A stretch of DNA of 64,000 nucleotides from Podospora bellae-mahoneyi (taxonomy: Eukaryota; Ascomycota; Sordariomycetes; Sordariales; Podosporaceae). The notes beneath the pieces are model-generated. The model made no database searches and was not told the origin of the DNA. It was given only the letters and a program-made list of their open reading frames with translations. The stretch spans positions 3,720,001 through 3,784,000 of the forward strand of contig NC_085883.1 in NCBI RefSeq assembly GCF_035222275.1, read 5' to 3'. The position numbers were made by a program, and so were the translations under genes. This document shows, one piece after another, positions 1 to 11,325 of the stretch (the stretch's first letter is position 1; the number at the start of each line of letters is the position of its first letter).

Positions 1-1802
1 CTGACCGTCGCAGTCATTGCTGTTGCAGTCGACTACGCGCACATGCTCTATCTGAGATCAAAGATGCCACCTGGGCCCTTCCCGCTACCCATTGTTGGCA
101 ACACATTCTCGCTCCCAGACAACAAGCCATGGATCTACTTTGAGGAGCTATCCAAGAGATACAACACACCACTTATTACATACTGGATTGGGCGGCAAGT
201 ACCTAGGTAGCTTTCACAAACCAACAATCGAGTTGCTAACGCCCTGTTCACGCAGGAATCCCACACTTTGGATCAACGATGCTTGGTGTGCCCATGAGAT
301 TTTTGAGAAGAAGGCTCAAATCTACACTTCAAGGCCTCGGATGATTGTTTTTGGAGAGCTAGGTTCGGGTCAGTCAAACCTGGTGACGATGCAAATTCGC
401 AACCAAGAGGAGCGCGAGCGATGGCGAATTCACCGCAAGCTGATGCACATTGGAGTTGGCGTGCAGTCGGTCCGGGGGTATCGCGCTATCCAGAACAATG
501 AAAGTAAAATCATTGCCTTGGACTTTCTGAGGGAGCCCAAGGAATACGTCAAGCACCTGGAGAGGTATGCCACGAGCGTCGTGTCTATCATTGCGTTTGG
601 GCGAAGGGTTGCCAGCTACAATGACCCCATCATCACGGAGGTTATTGCCTTGATGCAGCTGGCAGCTGATCTCAACGTTCCCGGCAAGTCTTTCCCCATG
701 CTGCTCGAGACATTTCCTAGTGAGTATCCCTGTCCTGTTCAGACATGCGGAAAGCCGATTGACCAAATCAGTCCTTGCCAAGTTTCCGCGATTCATGCCC
801 TGGTTCAAGGGACTCGGAAGCCGTAACTCAAAAGGCGGTCACTACTTCTTCTACACGCTGGCCGAGGAGGCTATCGAGCAGTACAACCAAAAGTCCCCTT
901 CGGAACAAGCCAGCATGCCTACGCCCTATGTCAAGACTCTGTTCGAAGAAGCTGATAGGTACAAGTTGCCAGTCGCCGAGCTCTCCGGTTTGACCGGAAA
1001 CCTTTTTGGTGCCGGGGCCGACACATCCTCAAGCACACTTGTCAGCTTTATCTTGGCATGCTGCGCGTTTCCAGAGACTGTGAAGAAGGCCCAGGAAGAG
1101 CTCGACCGGGTGATCGGGCCGAATCGCTCACCACACTGGGACGACTCACCAAACCTGTCTTACATCAACGCCTTTGTACGAGAAGTGCTTCGCTGGAGAA
1201 GCGTAGCTATCATTGGTGGCCAACCTCATTCGCCCACCCAAGATGACACCTACAACGGCTGGCTCATACCCAAGGGTTCCTGGATCCAAGGCAACGTCTG
1301 GGCCATTCACCATCATGAGAGAGAGTTTCCAGACCCGGACCGTTTCTACCCCGACCGATATCTGGAGGGCAATGATTACAGGCGCCCGTTCCCTAATGAC
1401 AAAGGCTACATGACTTTTGGCTGGGGGAGGCGTGTGTGCAGCGGACAAGCACTCGCGGAACAGGGAACATGGATCAGTGTTGCTCGACTGTTATGGGGGT
1501 TCAATATCCGTAAAGCTCGTGACCCCAAGACAGGCCAGGAGATCGAGGTGGACATCTTTGCCTTCACCAACGGTCTGAACATGCGGCCCCAGCCGTTCCC
1601 CTGCGAGATCGTGCCAAGGAGCCAGGAGATCAAGGAAGCTATCGAGCGGGAGGGGCGGCAAGCGTTGCAAGATCTCAAAATCCATGATGGGGAGAGTCAA
1701 TATAGGATGAGCACGTTCTACCAGCAACAAAAGAAAAAGGTGGCTCAGGAGCCCATCATCGATGAGAAGGGCAACGTCAGGTTTGTCAAGGTCGGACAGT
1801 GA
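1..1802 (+). CDS. Cytochrome P450 monooxygenase (5' end cut off)
   Basis: Heme-thiolate monooxygenase, probably anchored in the ER. The window opens inside its N-terminal membrane anchor (AVIAVAVDYAHMLYL), which is followed by the proline-rich hinge PPGPFPLPIVGN. Exons are 1-206, 256-719 and 772-1802; the two introns (207-255, 720-771) have GT/AG ends and keep the frame. Family motifs are the I-helix AGADTSSST, the K-helix ExxR in REVLR, and the heme-binding loop FGWGRRVCSG with its cysteine ligand. About 566 residues are present; the roughly 60 residues after the heme domain are lysine- and glutamate-rich and longer than usual. It lies 1.1 kb from a flavin monooxygenase on the same strand and within 8.6 kb of an aldehyde dehydrogenase and a decarboxylase, so a role in aromatic-compound oxidation is inferred. 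The substrate cannot be read from sequence. Confidence 0.93.
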
Positions 1803-2880
1803 CCTCATGCAAGAAAGTACAAGGGATGATAGGAAGAGTCTAGTGAAAGAGGCAAAACTGAAACTTTATTGATACAACGCCCTTGCACACAAGTAACCAC
1901 GCCAATGCCGTTGTTTGGATGTCATGACATGGTTTAAACCTTCGAACAGTTTTAGTTATCTCGAGGTACCCCCGAGAATTCTGACCACAAACTAAAACAT
2001 GGTCAAAATGGCGGTTTTACGTTATGAAAAATATCACGGGATATGACCGTTGCAGCGATACATGAAATGAAAAGCATTCAAGTCGAAGCAATCGAAGGCG
2101 GTTGTGGTAGGCGAGTAACCCTAACCCTGTAATGCCCCTGAACCCCTGAGAACCGGAAAACAACACCCAGTGTACCTACTCCAACAAAGAACATGGCTTG
2201 TCAAAAAATGGCCCTGCATGTTGTGTGTTAGCGTAGGCGACGTCACGCGGGCAGTTCTCCATTCAACGCAAGCTTTTCTTTCCCTTTTTCTTTCAGCTTC
2301 AGTTTGGAGAAATCGCGGCACTGGCGACGATCGTGTGGGCATGTGGCAATCCCCAAGACCTGGTCACCTGGGATGCGGGGGTGTATTCCCCGCATTCACA
2401 GTGAAGCGCGTTCTCCACGGTCATGGGAAACGCGTGACGCCCACGCCGAGAACGACTTCATACGCTTGGTTGCTGTTCAGCTGTTGGGGGCACCTATTCG
2501 GCATCTGATGTGAGGGGCACACTACCAACATGTCGGATCATGGTGTCAGCGTGGAGGCGAGGAAATCCCGATCCGGAAATCGAACAGTTCTTCGGAGACA
2601 GACAAGGAGAGAGGGAAACGCTGACCGGGGCCGGCACGTCAATAGCCTGATTGCCAAATTCGGGGACAACTATATGATGAGGGTCGTGCGGTACCAACAA
2701 ATTGCCATGCATAAGAGATTGGTCCCCGTCATGTAGCAGTTGACGTTGCAGTACATCCAAGTTACAGATATAAGCCGTTGATAGACGCAACAAACCACCC
2801 ACGCACCCGTTTCACAGCCAGACTTATCACCATACCTACCTTCTCCAACCGCCAGACCAACACCACAGAGACTCACAATC
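1803..2880. other. Intergenic region
   Basis: No convincing gene. It contains two telomere-like TAACCC units at about 2116-2127 and the presumed promoter of the flavin monooxygenase that starts at 2881. The open frames in this stretch show no family motifs or plausible splice structure. Confidence 0.5.
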
Positions 2881-4255
2881 ATGGCCCCCACGCCCACCGG
2901 CATCAACGTGATAATTGTCGGCGCCGGCTTCGGTGGCCTTACAGCAGCAATCGAGTGCCACCGACAAGGCCACAACGTCACCATCTATGAGAACTTCCCC
3001 GCTCTCAAGACACTCGGCGACATCATCTCCTTTGGTGCCAACGGCGGGCGTATCTTTGCCCGCTGGGCCGACGGCGCCATTGCCAGAAAGCTCCGTTCCC
3101 TCTGCATCGACCTCACAGACTACGGCTTCCGCATTCACAAGTACGACACGGGTGAGGTAGTCTACCACCAACCCACCCCACCCCAGCGTGAGGAGGCGCC
3201 CGTCTTCAATGGCCACCGCGGCGAGCTGCATGAGGTGGTGTTCAACTACGCCAGGGATGAACTCGGCATCCCGATCCACCTCGGCCAACACGTCGATGAG
3301 TACTTTGAAACAGAGGACAAGGCCGGAATCGTGCTCAAATCTGGAGAGCGGGTCGAGGCCGACATTGTCATTGGGGCTGATGGCGTCAGATCAAAGGCGA
3401 GGGAGCTTGTTCTTGGGTACGTGGACAAGCCCAAGAGCAGCGGCTATGCTGTCTGGCGGGCGTGGTTCTCTAACAAGGACATGATTGCCGACCCACGCAC
3501 CAAGGAGTTTTGTGAGAATGGGGATACCTTCAACGGCTGGATCGGGCCCGACGTGCACTTCCTCTTCAGCACAATCAAGGGCGGCAAGGATTGCTGTTGG
3601 GTGCTCACCCACAAAGATGAGCACGACATCGATGAGTCGTGGTCTTTCCCGGGCAAGCTGGAAGACGTGTACAAGGTTTTGGAGGGGTGGGATCCCGTCT
3701 GCAAGGCCATCGTGGAGAAGACCCCGAGCTTGGTGGACTGGAAGTTGGTCTACCGAGACCCCCTGCCCACCTGGGTTAGCAAGCACGCGCGGATTCTGCT
3801 CTTGGGTGACGCTGCCCACCCATTCTTGCCTACCAGTGCCCAGGGAGCCACTCAAGCGATGGAGGATGGTGTCACGATTGCCGTGGCCTTGAAGCGCGGG
3901 GGGAAGGATGGTGTCCCAGCTGCAGTGAGGGCTCATCAAGAGCTCAGGTATGTTCAGCAACGTCTCGTGTCTGGATTGGGTGTTCCGCTAACATGACAAC
4001 AGATATGAACGCGTTAGAGCTGTGCAAAAGACTGGCGAGTCCACTCGCGATAGATGGCACAAGACAGACTGGGAAACTGTTAAACAAAACCCCAAGAGCA
4101 TTGAGTTCCCACGAGAGGACTGGATCCATGGCTTTGACGCTGAAAAGTACGCAGAGGATAATTATGACGAGGCGATCAAGAAGCTGGCAATTAAGCCGGA
4201 GCCAGAGGAGGAAACCGCTCCGTTGGCAGCTGTGCCTCCTGCTGTAGTGGTTTAG
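2881..4255 (+). CDS. Salicylate-hydroxylase-like FAD monooxygenase
   Basis: A group A flavoprotein aromatic hydroxylase, expected to use FAD and NAD(P)H to hydroxylate a phenolic acid. Exon 1 is 2881-3947 and exon 2 is 4003-4255; splicing across the 55-bp intron joins the frame exactly and gives 439 residues. All three signature motifs are present: the N-terminal Rossmann GxGxxG in VGAGFGGLTAA (about residue 14), the DG motif IGADGVRS (about 163), and the GD motif LLGDAAHPFLPTSAQG (about 304). The start codon follows directly on the pyrimidine/A-rich leader, and the glycine loop begins 10 residues in, as usual. With the adjacent aldehyde dehydrogenase and the 2,3-dihydroxybenzoate-decarboxylase-like gene, it may act on salicylate. 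Whether it is a decarboxylating 1-hydroxylase or a 3-hydroxylase cannot be told from sequence. Confidence 0.92.
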
Positions 4256-4460
4256 AATTTCGTTACCTTGGGTACCTAGTCATGAAGTCCAGTCATGGCG
4301 CTTGGGAGCATGTTTTGCTTGAGCTGTAGAGGTAGTTTCCAAGATCATCCGTGTGGAACAGGATGCCTTGTTTTATGTGAAAACCCTAGTTGAAAACGGA
4401 CATGCTCCTGGCCAACCCTCTAGCTACCTGTCAGTAATTGTAGAGATATCTACGTACAGT

Positions 4461-6035
4461 TCACTCTTCTTCCAAGGCCATGATGACGCTTTTCACCTCC
4501 AGAAAGTTGTCCATGCTGCACAATGCCCCCTCGCGCCCCTGTCCACTTCCCTTGTACCCACCAAAAGGTAGGTCATATGCAGTATTCGGGCTGGTGGTGT
4601 TGATGCCCACATATCCACTCTCCAGCGCTTGTACGACTCTCATGGCTCTGCTGATGTCCTTGGTGAAGACCGAGGCATACAACCCAAACTCTGTATCATT
4701 CGCCTTGGCAATGGCCTCCTTCTCGGTCTCAAAGGTGTTGATGATAACCACTGGCCCAAACACCTCTTCTTTGGTTATTTTAGCCTCCTCTGGGGTATTC
4801 AGGAAGATGGTCGGTTCGATAAAGTATCCATTCGAGGTCTCCAACTTTCCAGACCCCCCAAGAGCGAGAGTGGCGCCTGAGTCTTTCGCCGAGTTGATGT
4901 AAGAAAGCACATGCTTGTACTGAAGCTCATCTGCCTGGGGGCCATGATTCGTCTCTTTGTCCAAAGGGTTGCCTGACTTGACACTCGAGCTGTAGCTAAC
5001 TTTGAACTGCTCGACGAATTTCTCGGCGATGGTTGACTGTACGTAGATGCGGGAATTGGCCATGCAAACCTGCCCAGAGTTGAACTGCATGCTCCAGCGG
5101 GTCTGGGCAACCGCCTTCTCGAGGTTTGCGTCGTCGAAGATGATGGCGGGTGACTTGCCTCCAAGCTCGAGAATGACCTTCTTGAGATTTGTTCGCGCCG
5201 CCTCCTCCTGGATGAGCTTTCCCGTACGGCTCGAGCCTGTAAAGCTCAGTGCCCTGACGTCCATGTGGCGGGACAGGATCTGACCAGAGGGGATGCCGTG
5301 ACCGGAGAGAACATTGAAGACCCCCGGCGGGAAGCCTGCTTCTTTGACAAGCTTGGCGATTCGAGCAACTGCCAGAGGCGCCTTCTCCGAAGTTTTGAGA
5401 ACAATCGTGTTTCCCGTTATCAGCGCTGGCGCCGACTTGGACGCAAAAAAGTGCACTGGCACATTCCACGGAATGATGAGAGCTACCACCCCGAATGGCT
5501 GGCGAAGCGTCATGGTGACATGACCAGGGGTGTTGACACTGGCCTGGCCCTGAATATGGGGCCAGGCCTCGGCGTAGTGGTCATATTGCCCGGCTGCGGA
5601 TTCGGCGAAGAAGTGGGTAGAAACAGGCATTCCCATCGCCACAGCGTCCAGCTTGGCAATTTCATCTCTGTGCTCCCGGATAAGAGCGGCGAGCTTCTTC
5701 AGGTAAACAGCACGTTTTGCTGGACCCAGCGCTGACCAAGCGGGGAAGGCTGCTTTGGCTGCAGCCACCGCTCTATTGGTGTCATCTGCGGTAGCTTCAG
5801 GAACTGCGCATCGTCATCAGCTGATGTTCTCGTAAAATTGGAAAAAGTGGGCGATTATTTACCTTCCCCTGACACTTCTCTAGTGGCGGGATTGTAAACG
5901 GAAAATGTCTTGCCATCCGAGGCTTCAACGAGCTAAAGGTATGTCAGTGGGCTTCTAGGTACTTGGCAACGATGGGAATCACACCTCTCCATCTATCAAC
6001 ATCCGTGGCCGGATGGGACTGGTGCTAAATGCCAT
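4461..6035 (-). CDS. Aldehyde dehydrogenase, salicylaldehyde/vanillin dehydrogenase-like
   Basis: NAD(P)-dependent oxidation of an aldehyde to its acid, probably aromatic given the neighbours. Three exons on the minus strand (5985-6035, 5863-5932, 4461-5803) give 487 residues, the usual ALDH length. The short first exon encodes MAFSTSPIRPRMLIDGE, and the second continues into the family's N-terminal strand ending YNPATREVSGE. Catalytic motifs are intact: the glutamate motif LELGGKSPAII, the coenzyme loop FTGSSRTGK, the nucleophile cysteine in FNSGQVCMA, and EEVFGPVV. It is convergent with the flavin monooxygenase (205 bp between stop codons). The product acid could be the hydroxylase's substrate, so the pair would fit salicylaldehyde to salicylate to a diphenol. 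That pathway is inferred. Confidence 0.93.
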
Positions 6036-7411
6036 CCTGGCTTGATTCTGAGGTTATGTCACTGATACAGTGTAAAGGGGGCGGAATTCACACCAAGTTG
6101 CCGTGAGTCGTGGTAGGCAGGTAGGTACCTTAGGCAATGGTGAAAGAAAGTTTCCACAGGAATTGGCCAGAACATGAAAGTAAACTGGCGATGAAGTCTT
6201 CTTTCGGTGTTAAGTTCCACCGGCATCCATAAGCCAGTTTGATCCGCGTCCCTATATCAAGATATGTTAACCCCGCAGTAACATTGTCTCCATTTTGGGA
6301 AGCTGAAACCGGGTAGCTTTATCCGGCCGATTACAACGAAACAATAGGAAGTGTGAGAGGCGGATGGCGAGGTGACTAAGCGTTGCTGTGATATAATACG
6401 TGATCATAAGTAGGTAGACATCTAGAGGTTATCCATTCACTACGAGGTTACGCTGTGCATTCACAAGGGTTCTCCACAGAACACTCCCTGTCGGCGGACC
6501 GCTGCTTGGAATCAGATGGTGGACAGGGAGCGTCCCGTCAGGTTGGGAAGCATTTGCGGGAATGGCTCCCTCGGCCGGGCACCTGCCCCTGGGGTTGTGG
6601 ATACATACTTGGACTCGACATCACGACAATCTCTACCATGTTGCAATTACAGTGATTCACGCCCGACTCCCTCAAACTCGACAAAAGCATACGTGGCTTA
6701 CTTTCTCTTTTTGGACCACCAAATCTCGGTCATACTCGTATACGACAGGCAGTGCGTTTAACTGGCGAGTAGAAATTATCACAACGACATCATAAACGTA
6801 TGATAGTAAGATCATACGATAAGGTGGTCAACTCGACGAACCAACATTTCGTCTGATGCAGGGATATTTCATGAATCCAAGATGAGCCTTGCCTGTATTC
6901 AACGACCGATCGCTGTTGACGCCACGTGGGATTCCATCCAGCTGGGTCACTATCTCCACTCTAGGCCAGGGCCCGAAGACGAGGCCATCCCCAAAATCCC
7001 TATCATGGACGAGCGGGCCTTGCGGGGACACTAGAGTTGGGTCAAACGCTGGATCTTGTGAGGCTCCATTTTTGACTGCCCAAATTCCCACCAATGGGTC
7101 CATTTCTCCGGGCTCGTCACCTTCATCCCATCGGGCTCGAGGATGCCATTTGCCGTTGGGGATTGGGGGTCCATTCGGGGGGTCGGGGCCCATTTGCCGC
7201 AGACAGCGGGCCGGAACCATTGGCCTTGGCAACAGCCCATGGGTTCATCTCCCGGGATTTGACCCCCCACCCCAGGTGCCAGTTGGGCATGCTTGTTTTT
7301 AGTCATCCTCAAGTCTTTAAAACCTTCAACTGTGCTGCTTGTTTCCACCTTCGAGGTTATATCATTGCCTGCCGTTCTCTCTGTCGCTCAAGCCAAACTG
7401 CACATCACAAC
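6036..7411. other. Divergent intergenic region between ALDH and decarboxylase genes
   Basis: About 1.4 kb between the start codons of two divergently transcribed genes, so it should carry both promoters. It contains a perfect 8-bp inverted repeat, CGTATGAT/ATCATACG, at 6797-6818 followed by GATAAG. No gene is supported. Confidence 0.5.
6797..6818. promoter_or_regulatory. Inverted repeat, possible operator
   Basis: Two perfect 8-bp arms (6797-6804 and 6811-6818) separated by 6 bp, about 600 bp upstream of the decarboxylase gene. The symmetry would suit a dimeric regulator, but no known binding consensus is matched with certainty. Confidence 0.25.
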
Positions 7412-8561
7412 ATGACCTTCCAGAAAGCTCCCAAAGGCACCATCGCCATCGAAGAGGCTGTCCTCGACCCCGCCGGCCTCAGTTGGATCTCTGCCTCGGC
7501 GCCCCTCTTCAACCCAGGACATCGCCAAACACCTCCGGACTCGCCTTCCGGCTCTCCTCCTGGTTCTCCTACCCGTCACTCTCACCTTACATCTCTTCTC
7601 CAAGATGTCCACACTACCCGCCTTCACCAGATGGACACACATGGCGTGGAATACATGCTTCTGTCTTTGACCTCCCCCGGACCCCAAGGCGAATCAGACC
7701 CTGCCAAAGCCGCGATCATCGCCCGTGAGGCCAATAACTGGCTTTCAGAGCAAGTGAAACTCAACCCAGCGCGTTTCGGGGGTCTCGCGTCAGTTTCCAT
7801 GCACAACTCTGCTGATGCTTCAGCTGAAGCAGTTCGGGCAGTGAAGGAACTGGGATTTTTCGGTCTGATCATCAACGACTACCAGGATTCCTCACCTGGT
7901 GCTCCCGACGCGGACAAGGAAGGCAAGATCTACTACGACGGTGAAGGATTTCACGAGTTTTGGAAGACTGTTGAAGAACTGGACGTGCCAGTGTACTTGC
8001 ACCCTCGATACCCGGCGGCACAGGACCTCGAGCCTGGGACCAAATGGGGAGATAGGAAGCAGATTCTTGGGGCTGCGGTTCAGTTCCATTTGGATCTGAG
8101 CACGCATGTGTACGCACTGTGTTCATCGGGCGTATTCGATCTCTTTCCACGAGTCAAGGTCGTTATTGGACATTTGGGAGAAGGGCGAGTCGTCAATATG
8201 TGTCATCTACGTGATTTAAGCTGCTAACGTGACATCCAGGATTCCCTTCAATCTTTGGAGGGCAGACCACTGGTATAACAAACCCGTGAAGAAGGCCACC
8301 CGACCGTCTAAGGAGGACTACACCTACTATTTCACCCACAACATTTCCATCACCACGTCGGGAAACTTTAACGAGCCAGGCCTCAAGTTTTGCATAGATC
8401 AAATCGGAGTGGAACGGTGTCTATTCTCAATTGATTACCCATACGACACCATTGCAGAGGCACAATACTGGTGGCACGGCGTGGACTTGCCAGCCGATCA
8501 GAAAGAGCTGGTAGCAAGGGGAAATGCCATCCGTTTGTTCAAACTGCCATTGGATCCTTGA
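7412..8561 (+). CDS. 2,3-dihydroxybenzoate-decarboxylase-like amidohydrolase
   Basis: ACMSD/amidohydrolase-2 family decarboxylase of the cytosol. Characterised relatives remove CO2 from 2,3-dihydroxybenzoate to give catechol. Exon 1 is 7412-8184 and exon 2 is 8240-8561. The best junction uses a GC donor (GCGAGT at 8185), which joins GHLGEG to IPFNLWR with no insertion, as in the family; a GT donor at 8200 would need a 40-bp intron and add residues. Total is 364 residues. Expected metal ligands are visible: a glutamate in AIEEAV near the N-terminus, the histidine in VYLHPR, and the aspartate in FSIDYPYD. A Ser/Pro-rich stretch (about residues 36-52) is inserted before the first conserved helix. 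It completes a possible salicylate to catechol route with the neighbouring genes. Confidence 0.88.
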
Positions 8562-9140
8562 TTCCTAGGCACCTGGTCGCTTGGCGGAACTCGGATTTGG
8601 GGGTTCTCGACAACGGCTTTTGTCTTTATATTCACGATAACTCTGGTTTCTTTTCGGTTGTATACCTTATAGGGCAATAAGATTTTTGCTTGTATTTGGT
8701 CTTTGCCATAGTACCTATGCCTTGGTTGTTTGTCTAGGTATTCTACCTTTCGGTGGTGTACGTCTGTTGGAATCTTAACCTTTTCGCTGCGAAGTGAACA
8801 ACCCCACGAAGTGGAAACTGCCGGTTACCTTATCATGCCAGGCTGTCCATTTGCGGATGGGTAAAAGCAAGTTGTTAATTACCGCCTACCACGGCTCAAC
8901 TCCCGGCCCTTCACAATCAAGGTAGTAGTGCTCAATATCATGAGATTCTACCTCATTGTCACCCTGTGCTGTAACTTGACGTCAGATTTAACATAGCGTC
9001 AAATTTAAAAAGCACCTTCAATATGTACCAGACTTCCTTTTGCCACGTTCAGCTGTTTGAGTATATAGGGATGCCGTGTGTTGTGATACTGCAGATCATT
9101 GTCGTTTCTGCCACGGTAATCCTCCTACCGATCAAGGACG
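8562..9140. other. Intergenic region
   Basis: Downstream of the decarboxylase and upstream of a secreted-protein gene. No gene or clear regulatory motif is seen. Confidence 0.5.
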
Positions 9141-10842
9141 ATGATTGCCTCATTTCTTGTCCTGTGGTTAGCCTTGTCCGGGCAAGCGTTATGTCTCACT
9201 TCAGGCCAGAGTGATGACACCTGCATTTGCACTGGTGTCGATTATCTTGACCACGAAACACATATCTCGTTGATGGGACAAGAAACGGAAACTTCAGTTT
9301 TGCCTCAACATTTGAAGGTAATAGCGCCTCCAAACTTCTTTGAACTTGAACGAACGGTCCATAACTAGCTTACCAACATGAACAGGCGCCTGTGAAAATG
9401 TAGATATCACACCAATTCTGCAGGACTACGACAGCAATCAGTTTCCCTGCTCCCAGATCACTCCCGGCCCTCCTGAGTCCATTCAAATATCAACATGGTA
9501 CAATCTTTTGTAGATTCATGCCCAAGTAACGAAGGTACGCTGACCGCAGTTTCAGCTCGATCTCTTATTCCGACTTGTACTCAGGCAATTGGATCATTGT
9601 TCTCCCTCACTCAGACACAGGCTTTGTGGAAACCCGTCCATTTGAAATAATCGTCTCTCGTCTGTTAACAACTCCAACGAGTGTGAGGTCAACCTCAACA
9701 CCTTCACGGATAGCAAGTGAGCAGAACTACATGCATCTCCCTGCTCGAGACCCGTGATATACTAATTCGTTTCTTGTTTTGACTTCAAGCTGTGACTACA
9801 ACACTCACCGCAACATCAACCTCGCAAACCACTACTCGCATTACCATCCCTAACCAGTCCGCTGGGATTGTGACTGTTCCTTGCAATACTGCTTCAACGG
9901 TCACGACAACAGATCGATTGCCTCCCTCTACCATTACTGAACGGCGAACCATCATCCGGACGACGGCCTCAGGTCGAGTAACAAGTTCCATCTTTGTTAC
10001 CAGCACACTTACACCCGTGTGTCGGATTCCAGTGCGAGTTACTACTGCAGTTCTTACGCTTACAAGACCGCCTTCAACAATCTCTACAACAAGCCCCTTG
10101 ACAGGCGCTTTCACATTTACAGCTTCCGGATCTATCTGTGCTGGAAATCCTCCCTGGGGTCCAGGGAATGGTGGTGGCGGGGGCAGTTGGGGGCCAGGAA
10201 GAGGCGGTGGATGGGGACCGGGAGGTGGAGGGAACTGGGGTGGTCCAGGTGGTGGCTGGGGTGGAGGAAATGACCTGCCTCCCTGGGTGACTTGTAGACC
10301 CACTGGTGCAGCTCCTATCGCTAGTGGTAGATGGGGGGGTTGGGGAAGAAGGCAGGCCGTAGAGACGCGGACGGAAACAGTGACTGTCACTCGAGTTGGT
10401 GAGTTCTTGTTGCAATCTTTCCTCTTGATGAAGGTTAAGTATAGTTGGACTAACAATTCTATTCGCCAGTGGTGGGCACAGTTACACAGACAATGTGAGT
10501 GTCCATTCTTTGGCATGGCGTAGTACCTTCACTGGGTAAACTAATGTTGTGTGGTCTGCAGTACTCCACCAGTAAGGACAGTGTGCGTTTGGCAGAGGGA
10601 TGCTATCCAAGTTGTGACCGTAACAGGCCCAGCTTTAACGGTGTTGAGCCCTGTTACTGCTGTTACGGGTGTGGTTGAGACAATCTTTGTTACGTGAGTG
10701 TTTACATGCAGACTCACCTTGAAAATGAAGTACTAAATAGCTAACGCAATATAGGCAAACCATTCTCAGTGTATCAACCAATTCCGCATCCGCGACTGCT
10801 TGTTCACGAGCGGGTGGGGTGTATGGGGTCAGTCAGGGCTAG
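9141..10842 (+). CDS. Secreted Ser/Thr- and Gly/Trp-rich protein with apparent frameshift
   Basis: A fungal secreted or cell-surface protein of unknown function. A signal peptide (MIASFLVLWLALSGQALC) precedes a small cysteine domain. Seven exons fit: 9141-9317, 9386-9497, 9556-9716, 9790-10398, 10470-10494, 10562-10693 and 10755-10842. The middle is a long Ser/Thr tract like an O-glycosylated stalk, then a glycine/tryptophan-rich block of GGGW and GPGG units (about 10135-10270), then more Thr/Val repeats. Exon 1 is read in one frame up to DYLD. The family-like continuation, YLVDGTRNGNFSF then ASTFEG, lies in another frame and is the only frame that splices in phase to exon 2. So one base appears to be missing between about 9251 and 9263. 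The gene is either a recent pseudogene or carries a sequencing error. Confidence 0.7.
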
Positions 10843-11325
10843 ATGTGATTGGAAAGGGGGTTACGGGTTTAGGGTTACCCCCTGAGTTCAGGGGCTTGTT
10901 TTGCGTTCAGCTGCTGAAGGCTGTCCGACGTCAACATGACCTTTTTCCTCCAAAACTGGGTGGTTAGACTCAGGTGAACCATGATTCCAGCCAAGAACCT
11001 TGCAATATCTCCCAATATGCCCAGCTTCTCACCTCTTTAGCCTGTACTCGTTCACTCATAACCGCATCGACACCATCAACCCAATTAGCCGCCTTGATTT
11101 CTCCATTGTCCGATCATATCTCCACGAATAATAGATTTCCAAATAAGAAACAGGAATGCAAATGCATCTCCCACGTGGCATTCCAGATTCTTGGGTTGCA
11201 GCATGGGTCCACACAGATGTAAACCTCTGGTCAGGTTTATCAACTGAATCTTCCTGCGATTCCAACAGAGAATTCAGAAGAACCACTGCAGTCATTCCTG
11301 AGTTGTCTTGTTTTGCTGGGTTACA
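10843..11325. other. Intergenic region
   Basis: Spacer between the secreted-protein gene and the xylanase gene; it should hold the xylanase promoter. A telomere-like TTTAGGGTTA stretch occurs at about 10868. No gene is supported. Confidence 0.5.

Noticed and set aside
2116-2127. Telomere-like TAACCC repeats, with similar short words near 10868 and 59075
   Set aside because: Only one or two units at each place; such words occur by chance and do not indicate a chromosome end or a fusion.
9785-10516. Minus-strand proline-rich open frame of 243 codons
   Set aside because: Exact antisense of the Gly/Trp- and Ser/Thr-rich exon of the secreted protein, whose splice sites and signal peptide support the plus strand.
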